Assembly: GCA_946478645.1 (NCBI GenBank)
Contig: CAMLCW010000034.1
Span: forward strand, 1 to 23,145
DNA length: 23,145 nt
Origin: an uncultured Variovorax sp.
GTDB lineage: Bacteria; Pseudomonadota; Gammaproteobacteria; Burkholderiales; Burkholderiaceae
Reading direction: 5' to 3'
Both the position numbers and the translations under genes were made by a program. A model generated the notes under the pieces. It was not told where the DNA came from and made no database searches. It was given only the letters and a program-made list of their open reading frames with translations. Shown here in pieces: positions 13,644 through 20,979 of the stretch. Positions within the stretch are counted from its first letter, which is position 1. Every line of letters begins with the position of its first letter.

Positions 13644-15320
13644 TCAGGCTGTCAACGGATGGGCCGTGAACAGCATGGCGCCCGCGGGAAGGGCCGCCGG
13701 GGGCTCGGCCATGTGCGCGTCGAGCATGGCCGGCACCTCGCAGCCCGCCAGGTCGGCGCCGTCGGCCCGTGCGCGTTCGAGGATCTCGCGCGCCAGCTGG
13801 CGCAGCTGCGCGGTCGAGGTGCGGATGCGCGCCTTGAACGCGGCGTCGTCCAGCCGCGGGTCGGTGAGGCTCTTGTTGAGTTCGGCGAACCACGGCATCG
13901 CGGCCTGGTCGAGCATGACCGGCGCGTTGCGCTTGCGGCTCGCCTCTGACCAGGCGCGCAGCAGCTGCTGCACCGCGATGTTCAGGCGCTGGCAATGCTG
14001 CAGCTCTTCCTTCAGGCTGCCGAGCAGCATCAGGTCGGTCAGCCGCTGCTGGAAGAAGATCTGCGACAGCACGCCCCAGTAGTAGGCATAGTCCCAGATC
14101 ACTTTCACCGGCAGCACCTCGGGGTCGCCGAACAGCGGGTACTGGTCCTGGTAGAGCGCCAGCGTGCTCTCGTAGAACGAGTGGTAGATCTGGTCATACA
14201 GCTGCGCGCGCGCCTCCACCGAGCGGCCTGCGCGGTCGTGCGCCACCAGGTCGGTGATGTAGGTGTTGCTCATCGCGATGAAGTCGCTGCCCGGCGAGTA
14301 GAACGGGTCGAGGAAGAGCCCCGCCTCGCCCGTGAGCGCCCAGCGCCGGCCCGAGAACACTTGCTTGCAGCCGTGCGAGAAGTGCTTGAGGAACGCGAAG
14401 TCCTGCAGCAGGTGGCGCTTGCCGTCGAGCGCGTCGTAGAGCCGCGGCTGGTACTCGGCGAACCACTGCATCGCCTTCTCGAAGGTGTCGATGGTGTCGA
14501 GCGGATGCAGCTTCGGGTCGGCCACGATGCCCACCGAATGGGAGCCCGAGGCGAGCGGGATCAGCCAGGCCCAGTAGCCCGCGCCCACGAGGTGGTTGGT
14601 CGAGAGCCAGCGCGCCTGCGGATTGCAGCGTTCGCGCCAGGCCGGGTCGTCGCTCCAGGCGTCGACGTCGATGCGGTCGGCAATGCGGAACCACACCGCG
14701 TTGACGTCGTGCGCATTGGCTTCGGCAAGCCCGAGCTTGCGCTTGAGCATGCCGGCGCGGCCGCAGGCGTCGATGAGCCAGCGCGCCTCGGCCGCGTGTG
14801 TCTGGTCGCCTTGCGACCATTCGATGCGGTGCGGCGCATCGGCCTCGTTGGCCGCATCGGCGAGTTCGATTCGCCGCACCAGCGCGCCATGCTCGAAGCG
14901 CACGCCGCGCCGCACGGCCTCTTCGGCGAGGTAGTTCTCGAAGATGCCGCGGTCGATCTGGTAGCTCGGCACGGCCAGGTAGCGGCTTGCGCCGATCTCG
15001 GTGACCTGGTCGAAGTCGCGGCGCCCCTCGCTGAAGAAGAAGCGGAAGCCGAACTTGCGCAGCTGCGCGCCGTCCATGTGGGGTTTGAGGCCGAGCACCG
15101 TGTCGAAGTAGTGCGCACCGATCTCGACCGACGACTCGCCGACCTTGTGCGCGGCCTCGGGCACCGGGTGCCGGCGCCGTTCGAGCACCAGCACGCCGAG
15201 CTCGGGAAAGCGCTGCTTGAGCTGCAGCGCGAGCGTCAGGCCCGCGAGGCCGCCGCCCATGATCACGGCGTCGAAAGAATGCACAGTGTTCACCGGTGGC
15301 ACCCCTGACGCAGCGTTCAT
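13644..15320 (-). CDS. Flavin-dependent halogenase-like FAD oxidoreductase
   Basis: 558-residue flavoprotein. An N-terminal Rossmann FAD site is present (MGGGLAGL, 21-28, following AVI), then the KVGESS segment (59-64), LRKFGFRFFF (87-96; Lys89 lies where halogenases carry their catalytic lysine), a WxWxIP motif (Trp250, Trp252, Ile254, Pro255) and FLDPFYSPGSDF (336-347). GxGxxG plus WxWxIP is the signature that separates flavin-dependent halogenases from monooxygenases. The length and the FGFRFFF region fit the phenol/pyrrole type rather than tryptophan halogenases. FADH2 would come from a partner reductase that is not visible here. It starts 9 bp after the chain-length-factor-like gene and belongs to the same operon as the ketosynthase. 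The substrate, and whether it halogenates or oxidises, cannot be told from sequence. Possible role: modifying a polyketide or aryl polyene (inference). Confidence 0.85.
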   Translation of the reverse strand: MNAASGVPPVNTVHSFDAVIMGGGLAGLTLALQLKQRFPELGVLVLERRRHPVPEAAHKVGESSVEIGAHYFDTVLGLKPHMDGAQLRKFGFRFFFSEGRRDFDQVTEIGASRYLAVPSYQIDRGIFENYLAEEAVRRGVRFEHGALVRRIELADAANEADAPHRIEWSQGDQTHAAEARWLIDACGRAGMLKRKLGLAEANAHDVNAVWFRIADRIDVDAWSDDPAWRERCNPQARWLSTNHLVGAGYWAWLIPLASGSHSVGIVADPKLHPLDTIDTFEKAMQWFAEYQPRLYDALDGKRHLLQDFAFLKHFSHGCKQVFSGRRWALTGEAGLFLDPFYSPGSDFIAMSNTYITDLVAHDRAGRSVEARAQLYDQIYHSFYESTLALYQDQYPLFGDPEVLPVKVIWDYAYYWGVLSQIFFQQRLTDLMLLGSLKEELQHCQRLNIAVQQLLRAWSEASRKRNAPVMLDQAAMPWFAELNKSLTDPRLDDAAFKARIRTSTAQLRQLAREILERARADGADLAGCEVPAMLDAHMAEPPAALPAGAMLFTAHPLTA

Positions 15321-15329
15321 GGCCTGGTC

Positions 15330-16172
15330 CTAGTCGTTGATGAGTGGCTGCAGCGACAGCCGCAGTGACAGCCGCAGTGACAGCGCCGCCGAGAGCGGCA
15401 GCGCGAGGGTCGATGCAGAGGAGCCGGCATCCGCCGCCAGCGCCTCGAACAGCCCGAGCGCATGCGCCATCGGGTTGATCTGCGCGAGCGTCCTGGCGGC
15501 CTCGGAGTGCGGCGCGGGAAACTGCCCGTCGCTGCTTTCGATCGACCAGTCGAACGACGCCACGCTGCGCGACGTGCGCTCGGGCGCGATCACCAGCGCC
15601 ACGGCCAGCAGGCCGCGGCTGTCGGTGACCGAGGTCAGCGGGCCGACGGTGGGCGTGTCGTAGCCCACCAGCAGCACCGGCGACTGGTCGGCCGCGCACT
15701 GCACGGCCGCTTCGAGCAGGCCCGCGGGAAAGCTGTGGTCGTACGCCGAGAGCGAATTGCTCGCGGCCATGCAGCCGGTGCCGATGGTCCAGTAGCCCAC
15801 GGCCGCGTTGTGCACCGAGTTGTGGAAGCGCGTGGGCGACAGCACCGTGGGATCGCTCGCGAGCGTGCTGCACATGTAGTCGTTGATCGAGAGATCGCCG
15901 TGGGCCGACACGAACACGCAGGGCACGTCGGCCGCATTGCGGCCCGCACCCGCTATGGCCGCGGCGGCCACTTCGAGCGCCAGCGCCACGGTGTCGGGCG
16001 CGCGGCGGCGCTCGGCCGGTGCGAGCACCTGCGGCGACGGGCGCTTGGCGGGCGGGTCGGTGAGCGCGCCTTCGCCGCGGAAGGCTGCGCGCGCCGCGTC
16101 CCAGCCGGGCAGCGTGGGCGTCCAGAAGGCCGGGCCTTCGATATAGAGCGTGGGTGGCGTGGTCGTCGTCAT
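15330..16172 (-). CDS. Beta-ketoacyl synthase chain-length-factor-like protein (ketoacyl-synt_2)
   Basis: 280-residue protein resembling only the N-terminal thiolase half of ketosynthases. Visible are PCVFVSAHGDLSINDYMCSTLA (about 84-105), RFHNSVHNAAVGYWTIGTGC (115-134), the Cys134 region at the place of the ketosynthase nucleophile, and SLSAYDHSFPAGLLEAA. The C-terminal half with the two catalytic histidines is absent, so it cannot condense by itself. In aryl-polyene systems such proteins pair with a ketosynthase as a heterodimer. The start forms an ATGA overlap with the ketosynthase stop, which fits a 1:1 complex. The C-terminal tail is built from a 12-bp tandem repeat encoding alternating Leu-Ser/Leu-Arg. 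Confidence 0.85.
   Translation of the reverse strand: MTTTTPPTLYIEGPAFWTPTLPGWDAARAAFRGEGALTDPPAKRPSPQVLAPAERRRAPDTVALALEVAAAAIAGAGRNAADVPCVFVSAHGDLSINDYMCSTLASDPTVLSPTRFHNSVHNAAVGYWTIGTGCMAASNSLSAYDHSFPAGLLEAAVQCAADQSPVLLVGYDTPTVGPLTSVTDSRGLLAVALVIAPERTSRSVASFDWSIESSDGQFPAPHSEAARTLAQINPMAHALGLFEALAADAGSSASTLALPLSAALSLRLSLRLSLQPLIND
15350..15385. repeat. Three tandem 12-bp units at the 3' end of the chain-length-factor-like gene
   Basis: Units GCAGCGACAGCC, GCAGTGACAGCC and GCAGTGACAGCG are in register with codons and encode an (L-S-L-R)-type repeat in the protein's last 20 residues. Units differ by one base each, suggesting recent slippage. Confidence 0.85.
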
Positions 16173-17374
16173 TGCCCCACCGCCTTGCCGAAGACGAGCG
16201 AGCAGTTGTTGCCGCCGAAGCCGAAGGAATTGGTGAGCGCATGCCTCACCTCGCCGCGCGCGGGCGCGAGCCGGATCTGCGGCCCGAAGCCCGCGTCGAG
16301 CTCGGTGGTGTTCACCGTGCCCGGCATCAGGCCGCGGTCGATCGCGAGCAGGCTGATGACCGATTCGACGATGCCGGCCGCGCCCAGCGTATGGCCCATG
16401 AAGCCCTTGGTCGAGCTCGCATGGGTGCGCGCGGGAAAGCGCCGTGCGATCAGCGCACCCTCGACCTCGTCGTTCTTCTGGCTCGCGGTGCCGTGCATGT
16501 TGATGTAGTCGATCGCCTCGGGCGCGAGGCCCGCGCGCGCGAGCGCGTCGTCGAGGGCGCGCTCCGCGCCGAGGCCCTCGGGATGCGGCGTCGACATGTG
16601 GTGCGCGTCGCTGGCCTCGCCGTAGCCCAGCAGCCGCAGCGGCAATGCCGGATCGTCCTGCACCTTTTCGACCAGCGCGAAGCCGGCCGCCTCGCCAAGG
16701 CTGATGCCCTTGCGGCGCGCATCGAACGGGCGGCAGGGCTCGCTCGACACCAGTTCGAGCGAGTTGAAGCCGAACAGCACGCTGCCGCAGAGCGTGTCGG
16801 CCCCGCCGACCACGGCCGCATCGGCCAGCCCGAGGCGGATCAAGCGCTCGGCCGAAGCGAACACCTTGGCGCTCGACGAGCAGGCGGTGGAGATCGTCTC
16901 GCTCGGCCCGGTCAGCCCGAGCGCCTGCTGCACGAACATCGCGAGCGAATGCGGCGAATGCACGGCAGGGCGGCGCTGGTCTTCGGGAAAGCGACCATCG
17001 GCATCGAGCTGGGTGTAGGCCAGCTCGGTCTCGCCGATGCTCGAGGTCGAGGTGCCGAGCACCAGCGCGATGCGCGAGGCGCCGTACTTCGCCCGTGCGG
17101 CCGCCACGGCCTCGGGAAAGCCGTCGGCCTGCAGGCCGAGCCAGCCGAGCCGGTTGTTGCGGCAGTCCCAGTGGGCCAGCGCCTCGGGCAGGCGGACGTC
17201 TTCGAGGCCTTCGACCCGGCCGATCCAGGTCGGCAGCGGCGTGGGACCGAAATCGTTGGCGCGCAGGCCGCTGCGCGATGCGGCGAGCGCCTCGGCGAGC
17301 GGCTCCTTGCCGACGCCGACGGCCGAGGTCGCCGTGAAGGCGCTGATCTGAAGGGGTGGAATGCGGGACGGCAC
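16169..17374 (-). CDS. Beta-ketoacyl-ACP synthase family protein (KAS I/II-like)
   Basis: 401-residue condensing enzyme with an intact thiolase-type active site: Cys165 in ISTACSSSAKVFASAERLI, His294 in NMHGTASQKND and His328 in STKGFMGHTLGAAG, plus the C-terminal NSFGFGGNNCSLVF loop (382-395). It would elongate an ACP-bound acyl chain by decarboxylative Claisen condensation with malonyl-ACP. The start is GTG at 17374, giving the normal family length. A longer reading frame to 17563 runs into the ampG gene and is low-complexity. Overlaps the chain-length-factor-like gene by ATGA, and the flavin enzyme follows. Housekeeping fabF/fabB is unlikely, because no ACP, fabG or fabD is near and the downstream partners are specialised. 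Confidence 0.92.
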   Translation of the reverse strand: MPSRIPPLQISAFTATSAVGVGKEPLAEALAASRSGLRANDFGPTPLPTWIGRVEGLEDVRLPEALAHWDCRNNRLGWLGLQADGFPEAVAAARAKYGASRIALVLGTSTSSIGETELAYTQLDADGRFPEDQRRPAVHSPHSLAMFVQQALGLTGPSETISTACSSSAKVFASAERLIRLGLADAAVVGGADTLCGSVLFGFNSLELVSSEPCRPFDARRKGISLGEAAGFALVEKVQDDPALPLRLLGYGEASDAHHMSTPHPEGLGAERALDDALARAGLAPEAIDYINMHGTASQKNDEVEGALIARRFPARTHASSTKGFMGHTLGAAGIVESVISLLAIDRGLMPGTVNTTELDAGFGPQIRLAPARGEVRHALTNSFGFGGNNCSLVFGKAVGQ

Positions 17375-17471
17375 GGTGCTTGAGGGTTTCGGCGAAGGTG
17401 TAGGAACGCTGGCAGGCGAAGCGGCGGTGGCCGGAAAACGACAGCCTACCAGTTGCGGCGGTTGTGCGGCG
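17375..17471 (-). other. 97-bp gap between ampG-like and ketosynthase genes
   Basis: No gene. On the minus strand TAGGCT follows a GCAACTGG stretch and could be a weak -10 for the ketosynthase operon. No terminator with a T-run is visible, so read-through from the ampG-like gene is possible. Confidence 0.3.
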
Positions 17472-18839
17472 TCATCTGTTTGCCCGAGCGGCGCGGGCGG
17501 CCAGCGCCACCAGCAGCAGCACCGGCACGCCGAGCAGCGCGGTACCAGTGAAGAAGCGGGCATAGCCCCAGGTGTCGACGAACAGGCCCGAATAGCCCGC
17601 GATGAACTTCGGCAGCAGCAGCATCAACGAGCTGAAGAGCGCGTACTGCGTGGCCGAGTAGCTGATGTTCGTGAGGCTCGACAGGTAGGCGATGAAGGCC
17701 GCGGAGGCGATGCCGCCGGCCAGGTTGTCAGCCGAAACCACCGCGATCAGTGCCGTCAGGTCGTGCCCGCGCGTGGCCAGCCAGGCGAAGAGCAGGTTGC
17801 TCGCGGCGCTGAGCACGGCGCCGAGCATCAGTACCCGCATCACGCCGAGGCGCATCGAGAGCACGCCGCCGACGAAGGCGCCCACCAGCGTCATGACCAC
17901 GCCGTAGATCTTGCTGACCGTGGCGACCTCGTCCTTGGTGAAGCCCATGTCCACGTAGAACGGATTGGCCATGATGCCCATCACCACGTCGCTGATGCGG
18001 TAGACCGCGATGAGCGCGAGGATCAGCGCGGCCTGCCACTTGTAGCGGCGGATGAAGTCGGCAAAGGGCTCGATCAGCACGCCGCGCAGCCACTCGGCCG
18101 CGTTGCGCGCCGGCGCCAGGGCGCGGCGCGCGGGCTCGGGCGAGAGCAGCACCGTGGCCACCCCCACGAGCATGGACGCGGCCATGACGAGGTAGGCCAG
18201 CTGCCAGCTGCCGTTCTGGTAGCCCGGGGTGGCGGCCTCGGCCGCCGCCATCTCGGCCCAGGCCGCGACCCTCGCGGCGCCCGCGCCGGCCCAGATCATG
18301 GCCAGCCGGTAGCCGGTCTGGTAGGCCGCCGCGAGCGCGGCCTGCTTGCGCGTCTCGGCCGATTCGATGCGGAAGGCGTCGAGCGCGATGTCCTGCGTGG
18401 CCGAGCCGAAGGCCACCAGCAGCGCGCACCAGACCAGCGGCGCGAGTCCCTGGCGCGGATCGTTGAACGCCATGCCGACCAGCCCCGCGATCACCAGGCC
18501 CTGCGCCAGCAGCAGCCAGCCGCGGCGGCGCCCGAGCAGCGTGGTCAGCGGCGGCAGCGGCAGCCGATCGACCAGCGGTGCCCACACCCACTTGAAGCCG
18601 TAGGCCAGGCCGACCCAGCTCAGGTAGCCGATGGTGGTGCGGTCGATGCCCGCCTCGCGCAGGCGGAAGCTCAGCGTGCCCAGCACCAGCAGCAGCGGCA
18701 GCCCGGCCGAGAAGCCGAGCGCCAGCATGCGCAGCGTGGCGGGTTCGAGATACACCTTCAGCGCGTCGCGCCAGGGCACGGGGGCGGAGGAAGGGGGTGT
18801 TTCGGCGGGCTGGACGGACATGAGCCTGGGATTGTCCAT
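17472..18839 (-). CDS. ampG: AmpG-like MFS muropeptide permease
   Basis: 455-residue inner-membrane transporter with about 12-14 hydrophobic segments. AmpG family features: the LALGFSAGLPLLLVLGTLSFRLREAGI start (about 40-66), YLSWVGLAYGFKWVWAPLVDR (about 72-92), LLGRRRGWLLLAQ, the ATQDIALDAFRIE motif (about 147-159), DVVMGIMANPFY and the LTNISYSATQYALFSSLM segment near residue 390. AmpG brings GlcNAc-anhydromuropeptides into the cytoplasm for cell-wall recycling. The start at 18839 or the ATG 18 bases downstream are both possible. The first ATG lies inside the -35/-10 region of the divergent M48 gene, so the second is quite possible. Same strand as the ketosynthase set but with a 97-bp gap. 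Confidence 0.92.
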   Translation of the reverse strand: MDNPRLMSVQPAETPPSSAPVPWRDALKVYLEPATLRMLALGFSAGLPLLLVLGTLSFRLREAGIDRTTIGYLSWVGLAYGFKWVWAPLVDRLPLPPLTTLLGRRRGWLLLAQGLVIAGLVGMAFNDPRQGLAPLVWCALLVAFGSATQDIALDAFRIESAETRKQAALAAAYQTGYRLAMIWAGAGAARVAAWAEMAAAEAATPGYQNGSWQLAYLVMAASMLVGVATVLLSPEPARRALAPARNAAEWLRGVLIEPFADFIRRYKWQAALILALIAVYRISDVVMGIMANPFYVDMGFTKDEVATVSKIYGVVMTLVGAFVGGVLSMRLGVMRVLMLGAVLSAASNLLFAWLATRGHDLTALIAVVSADNLAGGIASAAFIAYLSSLTNISYSATQYALFSSLMLLLPKFIAGYSGLFVDTWGYARFFTGTALLGVPVLLLVALAARAARANR

Positions 18840-18862
18840 GAGGAGGCGATTGTTCCTATCAT
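18833..18862 (+). promoter_or_regulatory. Promoter of M48 peptidase gene, leaderless geometry
   Basis: TTGTCC (18833-18838), an 18-bp spacer and TATCAT (18857-18862), followed by exactly 6 nt and the ATG at 18869. No ribosome site is possible between them. The promoter overlaps the start of the divergent ampG-like gene. Confidence 0.55.
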
Positions 18863-18868
18863 CCGCGC

Positions 18869-19723
18869 ATGTGCAATCGATGCGACGCCACCCTCGTTCT
18901 TCCCGCCGCGGCCGCGGCCTGGCAGCCTCGGCGCGCCTTCCTGCTCGCGGCGGCCGGTGCTGCGCTTGCCGGGCCCGCCTTCGCGCAGGTCAATGTGGGC
19001 AATGCCTCGGTGGCGCGCAATCTCGTGCCGGCCGACCGCATCGAGGCCGCGGGCGTTCAGCAATACGGCGAGCTGCTCGCGCAGGCGCGCGCCAAGGGCG
19101 CGCTCGCGGGCGACGGCAACGCCCAGCTGCAGCGGCTGCGCACGATCGCCAGGCGGCTGATCCCGTTCGCCACGCCCTGGAATTCGCGCGCGCGTGAATG
19201 GAAGTGGGAGGTCAACCTCATCGGCAGCAAGCAGGTCAACGCCTTCTGCATGCCGGGCGGCAAGATCGCCTTCTTCACCGGCATCCTCGAGCAGCTCAAA
19301 CTCGGCGACGACGAGGTTGCGATGGTGATGGGTCACGAAATGGCGCATGCATTGCGCGAGCATGCGCGCGCGCGGCTCGCCAAGAGCGCCGGCACCGGTG
19401 CCGCCCTGTCGATCGGCGCGCAGCTGCTCGGACTCGGCCAGGTGGGCGACCTCGCCGCGCGCGCGGGCACCCAGCTGCTCACGCTCAAGTTCAGCCGCAG
19501 CGACGAGACCGAGGCCGATCTCGTCGGCCTTGAACTCGCGGCGCGTGCGGGCTACGACCCCAGGGCCTCGGTCTCGCTCTGGAAGAAGATGGCCACCGCG
19601 TCGAAGAGCCAGGGCGGGCTGAGCTTCCTGTCGACCCATCCGAGCGGGCCCGATCGGATCCAGAAGCTCGAAGCCAACCTGCCGAAGGTCGAAGGGCTCT
19701 ACAAGGAAGCCCGGCGCAGTTGA
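18869..19723 (+). CDS. M48-family zinc metalloprotease, exported
   Basis: 284 residues. The N-terminus carries [21 protein letters not shown] (20-40), which looks like a Tat-type signal (two arginines, then a moderately hydrophobic stretch and an AFA-type cleavage site), so the mature enzyme is probably periplasmic. The M48 catalytic motif HEMAH is at 156-160, with the third zinc-ligand region [12 protein letters not shown] (213-224) and [15 protein letters not shown] (127-141) before it. This arrangement is that of BepA/LoiP-like proteases acting on outer-membrane or envelope proteins. It lacks TPR repeats, so it is nearer LoiP/YcaL in size. A CxxC (Cys2, Cys5) precedes the signal and would be lost on cleavage. 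The start is fixed by the adjacent promoter. Confidence 0.93.
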   Translation: MCNRCDATLVLPAAAAAWQPRRAFLLAAAGAALAGPAFAQVNVGNASVARNLVPADRIEAAGVQQYGELLAQARAKGALAGDGNAQLQRLRTIARRLIPFATPWNSRAREWKWEVNLIGSKQVNAFCMPGGKIAFFTGILEQLKLGDDEVAMVMGHEMAHALREHARARLAKSAGTGAALSIGAQLLGLGQVGDLAARAGTQLLTLKFSRSDETEADLVGLELAARAGYDPRASVSLWKKMATASKSQGGLSFLSTHPSGPDRIQKLEANLPKVEGLYKEARRS

Positions 19724-19752
19724 GCAGTCGGTGCAGGCCGCACCGCATCGGC

Positions 19753-19758
19753 GAAGAT
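19753..19758 (+). promoter_or_regulatory. Weak -10-like box of hpxZ-like gene
   Basis: GAAGAT is 6 nt before the ATG at 19765, the same spacing as at three other genes here. It is a poor match to TATAAT, and the gene could instead be read through from the M48 gene 41 bp upstream. Confidence 0.25.
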
Positions 19759-19764
19759 CGCCCC

Positions 19765-20148
19765 ATGCAACCAACCGACATCAACCTGCCCGACGTGCTC
19801 GCCGAAGTGACGGCCGCCTTCTCGCGCTACGAGGACGCGCTGGTGAACAACAAGGTCGAGGTGCTCGACGAACTGTTCTGGAACAGCTCGACGACAACGC
19901 GCTACGGCGCCACCGAGAACCTCTACGGCTACGAGGAAATCCAGGCTTTTCGCGCAGGGCGCCCGTCGCAGGGACTGGCCCGCGAGCTGACCCGCACCGC
20001 CATCACCACCTACGGCCGCGACTTCGCCACCGCCCACTGTGAGTTCCGGCGCGAGGGCAGCACGCGCACCGGCCGGCAGAGCCAGACCTGGATGCGCACG
20101 CCAGAGGGCTGGCGTGTGGTCGCCGCCCATGTGAGCCTGCTGGGCTGA
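19765..20148 (+). CDS. hpxZ: HpxZ/AtzH-like NTF2-fold protein
   Basis: 127-residue protein of the DUF3225/AtzH-like family. Recognised by [32 protein letters not shown] (8-39), [22 protein letters not shown] (about 46-67), [20 protein letters not shown] and [26 protein letters not shown] at the C-terminus. HpxZ belongs to oxalurate catabolism in Klebsiella, and AtzH is the small partner of an allophanate-pathway amidase. Neither an amidase nor purine-catabolism genes are next to it here, so the assignment is of family, not of pathway. It lies 41 bp after the M48 gene and ends 15 bp from the convergent exonuclease gene. A GGGCT-GA-AGCCC hairpin spans its stop. Confidence 0.82.
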   Translation: MQPTDINLPDVLAEVTAAFSRYEDALVNNKVEVLDELFWNSSTTTRYGATENLYGYEEIQAFRAGRPSQGLARELTRTAITTYGRDFATAHCEFRREGSTRTGRQSQTWMRTPEGWRVVAAHVSLLG

Positions 20149-20153
20149 AGCCC
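20142..20153. terminator. Weak hairpin between convergent hpxZ-like and exonuclease genes
   Basis: GGGCT-GA-AGCCC overlaps the hpxZ-like stop codon. No T-run follows on either strand, so intrinsic termination is doubtful. Confidence 0.3.
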
Positions 20154-20163
20154 TGCGGGCGCC

Positions 20164-20967
20164 TCAGATTTCGAAGTCGTACTCCACCGTGATCGGCGCG
20201 TGGTCGCTGAACTTGACGGTCTTGTAGATCTGCTCGGTGCGCGCCAGCGCGGCGGTCTGGGGCGTGGCCAGGTGGTAGTCGAGCCGCCATCCCACGTTGT
20301 TCGCATAGGCCTGGCCGCGGTTGCTCCACCAGGTGTAGGCCTCGGCCGTGGTGTCGGGCTTGAGCATGCGGTAGACGTCCACGATGCCCGCGCCGTCGGT
20401 GCCGGCATCGAGCAGCCGCGTCATCCAGGCGCGCTCCTCGGGCAGGAAGCCGCTGTTCTTCTGGTTGCCGCGCCAGTTCTTGAGGTCGATCTCCTTGTGC
20501 GCGATGTTGATGTCGCCGCACAGGATGAATTCGCGCGACTGCTTCAGCGCCACCAGGTGCGGGAAGAAGCCCTTCAGGAAGCGGAACTTGGCAGCCTGCC
20601 GCTCCTCGCCCGAGCTGCCGCTCGGGAAGTAGCAGCTGATGATCGAGAGCTTGCGCGCGGGGGTGTCGAAGCGCAGCTCGAGGTAGCGGCCTTCGGCGTC
20701 GAACTCGCGGTCGCCCCAGCCCACGACCACGTCGCTCGGCGCGTGCCGGGTGTAGATGGCGGTGCCGGCGTAGCCCTTCTTCTCGGCGAAGTGGAAATGG
20801 CCCTTGAGGCCCGCCATCTCTTCGAAGCGGCCTTCGATGTCGCTTGCCTGGACCCGGATCTCCTGCATGCAAATACAATCCGGCGCAAGTTCGGCCACCC
20901 AGTCCGCCACCCCTTTCGTGGCGGCCGAACGCAGGCCATTGAGATTGAGGCTGGTCAGTTTGAACAC
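20164..20967 (-). CDS. xth: Exodeoxyribonuclease III (AP endonuclease)
   Basis: 267-residue enzyme of the usual ExoIII length. It cleaves at abasic sites and removes 3'-blocking groups in base-excision repair, in the cytoplasm. Active-site residues seen: Asn8/Asn10 in SLNLNGLRS, Glu36 in CMQEIRVQ, GDINIAHKEIDLKN (151-164, with Asp152 and Asn154), the GWRLDYHLAT segment (about 229-238) and the final Asp255-His256 in FSDHAPITVEY. The start is GTG at 20967, in the normal place for the family (V-F-K-L-T-S-L-N). Longer in-frame upstream sequence overlaps pyrE antisense and is not conserved. The start codon is only 13 bp from the divergent pyrE ATG. Confidence 0.96.
   Translation of the reverse strand: MFKLTSLNLNGLRSAATKGVADWVAELAPDCICMQEIRVQASDIEGRFEEMAGLKGHFHFAEKKGYAGTAIYTRHAPSDVVVGWGDREFDAEGRYLELRFDTPARKLSIISCYFPSGSSGEERQAAKFRFLKGFFPHLVALKQSREFILCGDINIAHKEIDLKNWRGNQKNSGFLPEERAWMTRLLDAGTDGAGIVDVYRMLKPDTTAEAYTWWSNRGQAYANNVGWRLDYHLATPQTAALARTEQIYKTVKFSDHAPITVEYDFEI
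20874..20879 (+). promoter_or_regulatory. -10 box of pyrE inside the exonuclease gene
   Basis: TACAAT preceded by TGCAAA, about 100 bp upstream of the pyrE ATG, predicts a leader of roughly 94 nt, antisense to the first codons of the exonuclease III gene. The -35 is unclear. Confidence 0.4.
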
Positions 20968-20979
20968 AAGGAATTTCCG

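Noticed and set aside
15350..15385. CRISPR-like repeat
   Set aside because: Units are 12 bp, contiguous, without spacers, and lie in a coding frame.
14194..16242. 682-codon minus-strand frame spanning the halogenase-like and chain-length-factor genes
   Set aside because: It is a shifted frame of the two real genes with an Arg/Ala-rich product and no motifs.
17375..17563. 63-codon N-terminal extension of the ketosynthase, Cys/Trp-rich
   Set aside because: It overlaps the end of the ampG-like gene and the enzyme already has the family length from the GTG at 17374.
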